DNA of 64,000 bases from Tolypocladium sp. Sup5 PDA-1 (taxonomy: Eukaryota; Ascomycota; Sordariomycetes; Hypocreales; Ophiocordycipitaceae), in NCBI GenBank assembly GCA_000750105.3, contig JPHH03000065.1, forward strand, positions 62,001 through 126,000, written 5' to 3'. The position numbers and the translations under genes were made by a program. Positions within the stretch are counted from its first letter, which is position 1. Each line of letters opens with the position of its first letter. Under the pieces are notes generated by a model. The model worked only from the letters and a program-made list of their open reading frames with translations. It was not told the DNA's origin and did not search any database. This document shows, piece after piece, positions 1 to 9,966 of this stretch.

Positions 1-880
1 CGAGACCAGCTGCCCGTCAACTAATATTCTCGGGCACCACCATGTCACGCAGACTTGTGTGCGGCGGCGCGGCTGCCACCCGACGCGACCAACTGCCGGC
101 GATGCCCGTCTGCTCGCTTCGCATCGACCGACGTTGCGCCTGCGCCTGCGCCTGGCCTCGGCAATAGGCAATAAGCAGCGCCAGAAACTGACAGCTTGGC
201 AGACGTCGTCGATACAGGCCAAGCCGGAACTTGCTCCCGCCACTCTTCGGTTCGCCTTCCAGCTTGGGGCAAGCCCAGACGCCACCCGAGGGCGATGTGG
301 AGCGGTGGAGCCCGGAGGGTTCAGCAGCCACCGAAGAAAGCTTCGCGACGACGAAAAAAGGTCCTCCCGAGTCGCGTGGTGTTTGAGTCGTTGTCGTGGC
401 GGTGGTGCTGCACTGCTGCTGCCAGCCGCGGGAAATCAGGGCAAAAGTCAGCAAACTTAAAGCGCCATGGCGCGGGTGGTGATGCGTTGCCATGCCATGC
501 GGCCATGCCGTTTGACCTTATGAGACCTTGCGCTTACACTTCCCATAGGGCACACGGTCAGGTACAGGTACGTGTCGTCGTCGTCTGGTCGTTGTTGCAT
601 CCGGCAGGCGCGCTCCACAAATAGCAGCCTCGCCATTACCGTTCGAGCATGGCAAGAGCTACCAGTCAAGGCCGTATCGTGCCTACTCATTAATAAATAC
701 GTAAAATCCTGGAGTCTCCCCACGGGGACCTTTGCTTTCCTTCCTTTATTATCCTCTCCTCCTCCCCTCCCCCTCCCCCTCCCCCTCCCCCGAACTTGCT
801 TCCCCTCTCATACATCTACCGACCTTGTGTCAGTGTGTGAGCGAGTGCGTATAAGCCCGTGAGCAGTAGCACAGCGAGCA
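1..880. other. Upstream flank of the peptide transporter gene
   Basis: No gene can be supported here. Open frames exist on both strands but overlap one another and show no recognisable protein, which is common in GC-rich DNA. The last 130 bases are pyrimidine-rich, as expected of a fungal core promoter or 5' leader for the transporter gene that starts at 881. Confidence 0.5.
751..791 (+). repeat. CT/C-rich tract with CCCCCT repeats
   Basis: A pure pyrimidine tract built from CCTCC and then repeated CCCCCT units lies about 90 bases upstream of the transporter ATG. Such tracts are typical of strong fungal core promoters near the transcription start; that role is inferred. Confidence 0.6.
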
Positions 881-2864
881 ATGGCGACCAACCACGAGGA
901 CATGGCTGCCGAGTACGTGAACCCCTTTCACCTCATCGTCTGTGTAACCGGCCCGCGATGCTGACTCTCGTCCTCCCCAGGCTCCACGAGAACTTCGCGG
1001 AGCGCGTGCCCAACAAGGAGACGGACATGGCCGGCGGCTACATCGCCTCCTCCGACCTGGACCAGAAGACGGAATCGCCTGGTGCCGTTGAGACGGATCC
1101 CACGCCCGATGGTGATGAGCCCAACGAGTACGAGAAGCAGACTCTGCGCCGCATCGGCGAGAACCTGCCCGCCTCGGCCTTCCTCATCGCCGTCGTCGAG
1201 CTCACGGAGCGCTTCACCTACTACGGTGCCCAGGGCCTGTTCCAGAACTACATCAACAACCCGCCAGATGGCTCCAACGGTACCCCTGGCCTCGGCTTGG
1301 GCCACCAGGCTGCGACCGGCCTGAACCTGTTCTTCCAGTGGTTCTGCTACGGTATGTTCGCCATCGTGATGACCAGCTTGGGGCCGTCAAAGCAGGACAA
1401 AGGCTGACCTCTACATAGTGACGCCCATCCTCGGTGCCATCATCTCTGATCAGTACCTCGGCAAGTACAAGACTATCCTCATCTTCTGCGGCATCTACTG
1501 GGTCGGTCTCCTCATTCTCTGGACGACCTCTCTGCCCGGCTCCATCGCCAACGGTGCTGGTCTCGGCGGCTATATCACGGCCATCATCGTCATCGGCCTT
1601 GGAACCGGTGGCATCAAGTCCAACATTGCCCCCTTGATCGCCGACCAATACCAGCGCCGCGTCATGGCCGTCAAGACGGAGAAGAGCGGCGAGCGAGTCG
1701 TCATCGACCCGGCCATCACCTACCAGCGCATCTACATGATTTTCTACTGGTGCATCAACCTGGGTTCCCTCTCCCTCGTGGCTACGCCCTTTATGGAAAA
1801 GTACGAGGGCTTCTGGACTGCCTTCCTCATGTGCTTCATCATGTTCAACGTCGGCATCCTCATCCTTGTCGTCCGCCGCAAGTCATACGTCGTCCGCCCG
1901 CCTCAGGGCCAGATCATCACCGACGCTTTCAAGGCGATCGGTATGATGATTATGGCGCGCAACCTGGATGCTGCCAAGCCCTCGTGGCGCGAGGCCAACG
2001 GCAAGACCAAGGTTGTCCCCTGGAACGACCACTTCGTTGAGGAGCTCAAGCGCGCCCTTCGCGCCTGCAAGGTCTTTGTCTTCTGTGAGTTCTACCAAGC
2101 ATGACAATACCCGCCCTTGCACGTCCTCCCAAGCTGACTGTGTGTCTCCTCTAGACCCCATCTTCTGGGTCTGCTACGGCCAGTTTTCCACAAACTTCGT
2201 CTACCAAGCCAGCCAGATGGAGGGACACGGCATGCCCAACGATTTCATGCAAAACTTTGACCCCATTTCCATCCTGGTCTTCACCCCCCTCCTGGAAAGC
2301 GTCGTCTACCCACTCCTCCGCCGGATGGGCATTGAGCTGCGCCCCATTGCCCGTATTACCATTGGGTTCTGGCTCGCCGCCCTGTGCCTTGCCTACGCAG
2401 CCATCGTCCAGAAACTCATCTACAACGCCGGCCCCTGCTACGATGCGCCCGGCGCATGCCCAGAGGGCATGGACGGCCAGACGCCCCTCCCCAATCACAT
2501 CCACATCGCCGTCCAGGCCCCCGCCTACGTCTTCATTGGTCTCTCCGAGATTTTCATCTCCGTCACCGGTCTCGAGTACGCCTACACCAAGGCCCCGCCG
2601 AGCATGAAGTCGTTTGTCCAGTCTATCTACCTCTTCACCAACGCCTTCGGCTCCGCCATCTCCGAGGCTCTCGTTTCCGTCGCCGTGGACCCCAAGTTCC
2701 TGTGGATGTACACGGGTGTTGCCGTCTTCTCCTTTGCCACGGGCTGCGTCTTCTGGGTGGTATTCCATCACTACGACAAGGAGGAGGAGAAGATGTACGA
2801 CCTCGACCGCGACGAGCCCGTGCTTACCCACGAGGGTATCAAGCAGGTGCAGGATCAGGATTAG
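881..2864 (+). CDS. PTR2: POT/PTR2-family proton-coupled di/tripeptide transporter
   Basis: This encodes a plasma-membrane proton:oligopeptide symporter of the POT (PTR2) family, 592 aa. Exons are 881-912, 981-1351, 1419-2084 and 2155-2864; all introns have GT-AG ends and the sum is in frame. The family signature ELTERFTYYG (ExxERFxYYG) lies near residue 83, and the second signature FYWCINLGSL near residue 243. The rest is a chain of hydrophobic segments consistent with 12 membrane helices, ending in an acidic, charged cytoplasmic tail. The N-terminal 70 residues are hydrophilic. The start was chosen because its short first exon splices in phase and no good upstream ATG exists. Length matches fungal PTR2 proteins (about 600 aa). 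It converges on the next gene, with about 450 bp between stop codons. Peptide substrates are inferred from the family. Confidence 0.93.
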
Positions 2865-3314
2865 AGTGGAGGTACTGGGACACGTAGGATAGTAGATATC
2901 TTGATCAACAAAAGAATTGACATTTTGTGGCGTACACAACTTCGCATTTAGTTCTGAGACGCATCGTTATTGCGACCATGTCTTGTTCTGGTACTCACCA
3001 CGACGCTATTTTGCTCGTTAACCTACGGAGGAGCACTCCGGGAGTTACAGAATATCCTGATTGGTGGTGGTGATCTGGTACGGCAAGAGCCTGTTCAGCC
3101 GACAGCATGTGATATGGGTGCTGCCGAGGAGTTCGCATTTCTCGCACTTCTAGCGGGGAGGCAGGCGTTTCCTCACAAATGCCGGTACTTATAGTGGTCC
3201 GCCCCTATATATATATACATCGAGAAGTTTCTAAAAGGGGGGAGGCCGGCGGCCCATTACGTTCATGCCGTATGTAAATGGCATCCCCTGCAATGCCTCA
3301 CGTGCCCCCTGACT
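2865..3314. other. Convergent 3' intergenic region
   Basis: This space lies between two convergent stop codons and holds both 3' UTRs. An alternating TATATATATA tract lies at about 3206-3217. No gene is visible. Confidence 0.5.
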
Positions 3315-5189
3315 TCATCGGAGCTGCAAGTGGTTCGTGCCCAGGCCGACAAACTCAAACATGATGGGGATTAATGCCGTCGCGAACCACGCGATTCCTA
3401 GATACGCGTCAGTTTCGTTTCGTTTTTGGCAAGCCAAGCAGGTGGGCTGGCGGGCTCACCTGTGTAAACAACCAGCTTCGTGACCACCTCGACGTCATAC
3501 CTCACTCGAGGCCTGACCAGCCGCAGGAACATCTCCTTCTCCTCGAGCTCGTTTTCCTGGCGAGTGTACATCTCCGCTCCCCCGTTTTCGACGGGCATCG
3601 TAACCACCTCGCCGTCGCCCATCATCTTCTCGTACTCGTGGGCAGGGGGCTTCTGTGACCCCGATGCCTGGGCGCCCTTCCCGGAGCGATCTTCCTCCTT
3701 TGCGCCGAGATCCAGGTTGCTCGACTTGCTCTTCAGGCTGTGATTGCTGCTGATGCTCTCCCTGCGCCGCCGTTCGCGGTATGCCAGCGTCTCGTACGCG
3801 TCCGCCGCGCTCTGCGGGCCGATGGACACGGACCTTCCCCTCGTCGTCGGGTGTCGGATGCTCTCCACCATGCGGGGAAAGTCAGAGGCCGTGGGGAAGA
3901 GGGTATCCAGCCGCGAACCCGGAGGCACCGACTTGTACTCGCTGGCAGGCGTGAAGAAGCGTCGTGGCAGGCTCCAACCTACCTGTTCCATCCAGCGAAA
4001 CAGGTGGGGCAGCGACTTGAGAAGCGCTGGCTTCATGGTCTCTCGCCAGGCGAAGATGACGAGGACGCCAAACACTATCCTGGCCATGTTCATCCACAAT
4101 CCCAGCGGCGTGATGTCCACGGTGCTGTCGCCATACGCGTGCGTCTCCCAGGGGTCCCATGGGATTTTGCCGTACGTCCACGTTCCAAACTCCAGCCCGA
4201 TCAAGACACCAGCAAACGCAACGCTGTCGTCGAAGCAGGGGCAATCGTCCGCCGGCTCAGGGTGGATGCGGACAAAGATGATGACGATCAGCCCAGCGAT
4301 GACCGGTGCTACCCAAGAGCTCGAGTGCATGTACGCGTCAAACGGCGGGCCGTAGTAAAACTCGAGCCAGCCGATGCCGGCGCCCATGATGGACCCGATA
4401 ATGACGTCGAGGAAACCATGCATGCCGCAGTACAGGCGGCCAAAGACGATGGAGACGGCGTAAAAGTATGAGAGGGCCTCGAGGAGCAGTTTCGTCGTCG
4501 CGGAGAGGGTGTTTTCGGGGCTGCGCAAAATCAGGAGCGCATAGACGGCAACGGACACGGCATTGGCACTATGCGTCGACGGGAAGCCGTACTCGAGGGC
4601 CGCCGATCCGGACATGGTGATGCGGTTCAGTGGGGGCGACAACGGCCGCGGCAGCGAGTAGAAGTCTTTGATGAAGCCCGTCCAAAAGACACCGAGGGCG
4701 AGTATGTGAACGAGCCTAGAGTTGGATCATCAGCACCGGCGCACGCATGGGATCCAATTGCGGGCGCAATGGCGGCTCGAACCGCCCGCCGTCTCGACGT
4801 ACCCCTTTCCAAACGACGCATAGCCGCACCAGAACAGCATGGGCAGGCCAATCATGAAGAAGGTATGCGTGCCCAGGTTGGCCGTGATGGCGAAGTAGCT
4901 GTCGAGGGCCGGCGTGCGCAGCCTATCCTGCATCCAGGCCAGGTACGGCGTCTCCCAGCGGATCAGAGGCAGTGCATTCTGGCGAACGGCGTAGCGCCAT
5001 CGGGGCAGCGCCCTCTTGTCTACGGTCGCGCGGAGTGTCAGCGCACGGGGACCTCTTTTCTTTCATCCTCTGCCTCGGGGGACTCGGTCACTCACAGTGG
5101 TCGAGGCTCCTCAGCCCCGCGTCTGGGACGTCGTCGTCTGGCTTCGACTCGGGCGACTGCGGCGGGGCATCGCGACGGGTGCCGCTCAT
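3315..5189 (-). CDS. LCB3: Long-chain-base-1-phosphate phosphatase (PAP2 superfamily)
   Basis: The product dephosphorylates dihydrosphingosine/phytosphingosine 1-phosphate in the ER, a step in sphingolipid salvage (family knowledge). Exons on the minus strand are 5189-5096, 5019-4803, 4715-3460 and 3397-3315, giving 549 aa. The three PAP2 motifs are present: K120-x6-R127-P128, P149-S-T-H152, and R197-x5-H203 in FGRLYCGMH, with Gly rather than Ser before the Arg. The sequence around exon 1/2, LDHYKRALPRWRYAVR, is typical of the family and fixes the first intron. The last 83-bp exon supplies a final hydrophobic segment (GIAWFATALIPIMFEFVGLG); without splicing the frame runs on into an unrelated tail. 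No earlier in-frame ATG exists upstream of 5189. A long hydrophilic insert after the catalytic core is typical of fungal members. Confidence 0.92.
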
Positions 5190-5980
5190 GGTGGGATTCG
5201 CAGGCGGTCGAGGGCGGCGAGGTGGGAGGCGAGGGTGTCGATGGGTCGCGAGTCGTGCTCTGGAGCCGACATTGGGCAAAGGAGCGTGGGCGCGATGGAC
5301 GGCGGTCGTCGGTCTGAGGAGAGGAGTTGGAGAGATGCAATTTTTGGGTCGCAATTAATAAGTGGCAGGTGGTTGCTCAGCCGAGGGCCGCAGCGGATTG
5401 GGAGGGTCCCCTGGAGCAACTGGATGGCTCCAGCCGCTTGCAGCGGTGCTCCAGGCGGCTACAGCGCGATTCGCTGACTGCTGCGGAATAGCCTCCACTG
5501 TCATCCAGGGGCATGGACGCACATGCAGTGGAGCCGCCCCAGTGAAGCCCCCTGTGTTCGTGCCGTCCCCGCCTGGGTGCTCTGTGGGGAAGCGTCGGGT
5601 GCCGCCGCTGGTGAGAACCTGCATCGACCTGGGCTTGCACCAACGAGATCCCCAGCCTCTGACGCACGCCCTCGTTTGACCGCTCTATGAGTCTGGGCTG
5701 TGGTCGTCCGACTGACAGTGTCATCGGTGCCCGACGAATCACTATTCGCGTCGAGTCGGCAGCAGCCGAAACAGAGATCCAGGGCCATCTTCAGCGGTAC
5801 CGCCTACGAGGTCAACCCCGAATCGACCATGGCCTCAACCGACAGGCCGGTTTGAGCTCGGCCGATGTCCAGGAACTGTCCCTGTCCTCTTGGAAAGCTA
5901 GCAAGAGAGGGCGAAGAGGGCGACCAGGGCGGTAGTAAGAAGCTGCCCAAGCGTAGGAGAGAGTGCTTTAGGGGCATTCT
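5190..5980. other. Upstream region of LCB3, no gene seen
   Basis: This region presumably holds the LCB3 promoter and 5' leader. Several overlapping open frames occur on both strands, none with recognisable protein features or convincing splice structure. Confidence 0.4.
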
Positions 5981-5984
5981 TGGA

Positions 5985-7043
5985 GGGACCAGCTGGAACT
6001 CAATGCGTAAGTGTTGGGACTAGATAACTGGGAAGGTTCATGTACGTCTGCGCTGACTACGCCGTGCGCGCCCAGTGTCCTAGATATCTAGGCGGTTGCC
6101 CTACTGATTCCAACTGTCGCCCGGAATTGCCTGGGAAATGCTGTCCCAAAATCGCAGAGACCTGTGGGGGCACGTTTTGCGCTCCTCCTGGGTCAGTATA
6201 CTGGACGTTGCATGTTTGTCCCCGCAGGATATCTATGCAACAGTCTCGGTATGCAAGTGGCAACCCCTTTACTTGACCCGCGCTTACGTCTCCCAGCCAA
6301 CTCTGCACAAGGAGGCGTCGCAGTGAAAGGCACGGTCATCAGTATCACGGGTTGGCAACACAGCTTCCAGGGGGGCGAGCTGAACCAACTGTCCAACAAG
6401 GTTGGGGCGGGCAACGATTATGTGATCGAGGTAGCAGGATGGGATTGCCAGGCGGGAAAGCCCAAGGCAGGGGGTTCAAGCATCTGTGGCGGCAGTAAAA
6501 GAGACGAGGTACCCGGATCAAGTCTCACTCAAGGTATGTCTCCGCCGTAGTATGGTGATATAGCCCAGCATCTAACCGAGACAGACGACCTGTTTACCAA
6601 CCTTTCCGACGCCGGGCAGAATGCCCTCATGCTCTATCTTGGAGCTATGGATCCCGGAGTGCAAGTCCCTAGGCTCGAAACGACGCAACCGGTATTGAAG
6701 ACTGAAACGCCGTAGGTATACGTACAACCTACGCATCAGCTCCGGTACCTTGGCCGAGGTTCTTGCCATCGACTCCAGCGGCAACACGCTCACTTCTGTT
6801 CCCAAGGGTCTGCGCGCAGACGCCAAGGCTCATACAGTGTCTTTTGAGACCAGAGAGTTGGCAGTTGGAGTCTCTCTATGGGCGTTCACGAATGACGCAA
6901 CAGTGTCACTGTCGTTACAATATCACGATATCAGCCCTCAACTCTACCGTTCCGATCAGTCAAGCTCCGGTCTCGCCCTTGTACCATTCGATGGCCGTGG
7001 TATTCCTATACTTTTGTTTGCAGTCACTTGGTCTTGCATGTAG
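5985..7043 (+). pseudogene. Decayed Cys-rich secreted-type protein gene
   Basis: A likely coding relic. A plausible intron (GTAAGT at 6008 to CAG at 6076) is followed by a Cys-rich frame from 6077, with CPTDSNC, GKCCPKIAETCGG and FCAPPG, a granulin/EGF-like spacing common in fungal wall or secreted proteins. The frame then reads HVCPRRI, while the next frame reads VPAGYLCN. Together they would give the expected xCPAGYxC pattern, so a one-base frameshift probably lies in the C run near 6223. Downstream frames GTVISITGWQHSFQGGEL and YTYNLRISSGTLAEVL look protein-like, but the exon boundary near 6655-6719 does not join them in phase. No signal peptide or start codon could be placed. A sequencing error is an alternative to true decay. 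The family is not identified. Confidence 0.35.
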
Positions 7044-8757
7044 CTTCTTGTTGGAATATCAAGGCCGCGGGCGACGTAACACGCTATGGTTGTAGCCCCA
7101 AAACGTGAAAAACCCAAGTTAGTCTTCCTTGGCCCCTGAACTCAGGGGTAGAAATCTTCTAGCAACCCCCGTACTCTGCCCTGAAGACAGGAGTTGCTCA
7201 AATGAAACGCTCACGCCTCCCTGCAAATCAGCATCAGCCGATCAGCGTCCTCCATTCTCAGCAACATTTCCATGTTGACGCCGTTGGTACAGTCCACGGC
7301 CCTTTTGCGCGCAGCCTCCTCGCTCTCCCCGGCTCCCTTCTTCTCAAGCAAACGATGTTTCAGAGAAGGTAGGCCAGGACAGAGCTCAGCAGAAGTTGGA
7401 GTATCATTATGGCTGATCTTTAGATGGTGGTTGTTGAAAAGTCGCGGGCCAGTCCACAATGGAGCTGTTGAGAGAGAGAGGGTTTGTTGGTAGGAACTAG
7501 GAAGGGCATCAGCCGGAGGAGGCATTTGTTGGTCAGCTTCATGGCCATTCTCGGTCCCTCAAGCACAGCATGAAAAGCTCGACCCATGTCTCGGTTCCAC
7601 GCTCCCTGGCGTTGCTGAAGGCCTGAGCGAGCGACCCGCCGCGACCTTGATGCCCAGCTATCCCGGCTCCGGGATGCAGATGTCGTCGACGACGACTTTG
7701 GCGCCCCCTTCTTCAGCCCCGGGACCAGCGCCTGCAGGATCTTGATGCAGTACTTCCATTATCGCTCCAGTTGTGCAGTATTCAGTGCAGTATCCAGCGC
7801 GGCAGGTAGTCTCCACGTCGGCGAACTCGATGCTGACGGGCTGAGGAGCGGAAACGAACCCCCTGTCTCTCTGGGGAAGCATCCATGCCACCGCACTGCA
7901 TGTAAACGCTAGGTTCATCGAGTGGCCGACAACATATGTACGGGTACGGTGAAGCTGCCATGGGGCTAGTACCAGGAAATCTATCCCTATGTTGAATGCC
8001 AAGTCAGTAGTGACGGCGATGCACTGCCCCAACCCATAGGACGAAGCCATACCTTGACATCGTCAACGCTGGAGACGAAAGTGTATTGTATTTCGATATG
8101 CGAGCCTGGTATAAGCTACAAGGCACTTCCAGGCGTCCAGGCGTCCAGGTCGTGTTCCATGAGGAGGTTGGAGGCAGCGCTGAGATGAGTCGGAGGTTCG
8201 GAGGAGGCGCATACTCGTATGCCGAGTTACATACAGTCGGAGACTTTCAAATCGCAGCTACAACTTTCGGTATGAACGATTTCATGTTCGGGCACCAGAC
8301 CAGTGGCAATAAACAATGACTAAAGGTCTTGGCCTCAGGTAAAGGACAGGTCTTGAGGTCGCCGCGGCAGAGTGTGTCACGAGATGCCTCGACCGCAATT
8401 GAATTAGCCACTGTTGGACGACTACGAACGACTGAGTCAGACGAATTGAACCTGCACTCGCCTGGAATGGGCACTTTTCATGGCAGACAGGCAATGCAAT
8501 GGTTTCCCCCCAGTTCAGCATGTGACGGGAAGCTTTCCCATCAACGACGACAGTGACGGAATACAGTCTTGATCCCAGGTCCTCCGCTGCCCATTTGGGT
8601 CTACATCTGCCCCCACCAAACTACGGTGCACGTTCAAGTACCACTGTGCTTCCCATGTCGCCCCACCAGAGCTACCAACCTCACCAGCACTTCTCAACCT
8701 CTCACCTCCATCTCTACCAAGTAGCTGTCAACCACACAGAAATGAAGTAACGCAGCC
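7044..8757. other. Gene-poor interval, unassigned
   Basis: No gene is supported. Two minus-strand open frames, 7525-7211 and 8050-7658, start with ATG and have moderately protein-like composition (the second contains several Cys). They match no family I recognise and cannot be joined by convincing splice sites. The final 150 bases before 8758 are CT/CA-rich and probably form the promoter and leader of the SDR gene. Confidence 0.35.
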
Positions 8758-9927
8758 ATGTCCTCCCTCCGCTTCGCCGGCAAACACTGCGCCATCGTCG
8801 GCGCCACCGGCATCATCGGTGTCCAGATCGCAAAGGCCTTTGCCCGCCACGGCGCCGTCGTCGCCCTCCTCGGCCGCACCGCGGTGCAGTCCCGCTCCAA
8901 GCTCGAGCGCGAGCTGGCCCCCTTCGCCTATGCGCCCCCGACGACGCCTCCGCTGCCAGACACGCCCTCGGCGCACCAGTTCATCCGCCTGGACGTCGCG
9001 GACCCGGCTGACATCAAGAATGTCTTTAGCGGGCGCGGCGGCGGCGCCGGCTCTGACCAGGTAAGTCAGGGATGGTGGCGGTGCTACAGTTGACGTGTGT
9101 TGACTGACACGAGCTCTTCCGTGGAAACCCAGTCGCCGCATGCCACGGCGGTGGGACCGCTCGACATACTCGTCAACTGCGCTGGCATCTCACAGACGAC
9201 GCTGCTGAAGCGGACGCCTGACCCGGAGCTTGCTGGCATCATCGACACGAATCTGTTGGCCACGATGCTGGTGTGCAAGTACGCCAAGGTCCGGCCAAAT
9301 GGTATGACACCGCTCCCACTCACCCACTACTGCCAACACCCAATCGCAACACTCTTCTTACCTGCAACAAGGATGCATCATCAACGTCTCCAGCCTCATG
9401 GCCACCAAGGGCGGTCTCGGTGCTACGGCCTACGCAGCCTCCAAGGCCGGTGTAATAGGTGAGCGGCGCTGCCCGTACTCCGTAACTCGTTCCGTCATTT
9501 CTACATAGCTATCCTTGTGGTCTCTCTTTAGACCCTATTTGTACATTTATGTAACAGAGCGCTGACAATGCACCCTCTAGGCTTCACACGTGCTCTCTGC
9601 CGTGAGATGGCCGCCCGATCTATCCGCGTCAATGCCCTTTTGCCAGGATGGGTCGAGAGCCCCATGTGGGACCGTGAGTACACCATCCTCGAAATCCCGG
9701 TCCCTTTCCATATGTAATCGTCACAAGCAACCTTCCCAGATTAGCCAAGCTAATACGCATGTCTCGTAGACCTGAAACCAGAGCTGAAAGAGGCATATCT
9801 CAAAGACACGCCTCTTAATCGCGTGGCAGATCCGGCAGAGGTCGCCGACGCCGCAGTTTTCCTCGCCTCGAACGGGTTCGCCAACAACTGTGTCCTCAAC
9901 CTTGATGGGGGGTTGAGTGCAGCTTAA
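8758..9927 (+). CDS. Short-chain dehydrogenase/reductase, FabG/OAR1-like
   Basis: This is an NAD(P)-dependent oxidoreductase of the classical SDR family, 269 aa. Exons are 8758-9060, 9133-9301, 9372-9458, 9581-9673 and 9770-9927, all with GT-AG introns. The nucleotide-binding motif is GATGIIG near residues 16-22, a variant of TGxxxGIG. NCAG (residue about 119) is the usual SDR structural motif; the catalytic Ser lies in INVSS, and YAASK supplies the Tyr/Lys pair. The C-terminal [14 protein letters not shown] and LDGGLSA segments match 3-oxoacyl-ACP reductases such as human CBR4 and yeast Oar1 of mitochondrial fatty acid synthesis. There is no clear mitochondrial presequence, so the exact substrate and location remain open. 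Its stop codon lies only 40 bp from the stop of convergent UBA2, so the 3' UTRs must overlap. Confidence 0.9.
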
Positions 9928-9966
9928 GTGGTGAAAGCGAACCCTCGTACTACCCCTGAGCCGAAT

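Noticed and set aside
5188..5354. N-terminal extension of LCB3 beyond the ATG at 5189
   Set aside because: The frame is open upstream but contains no ATG; it would need a non-ATG start.
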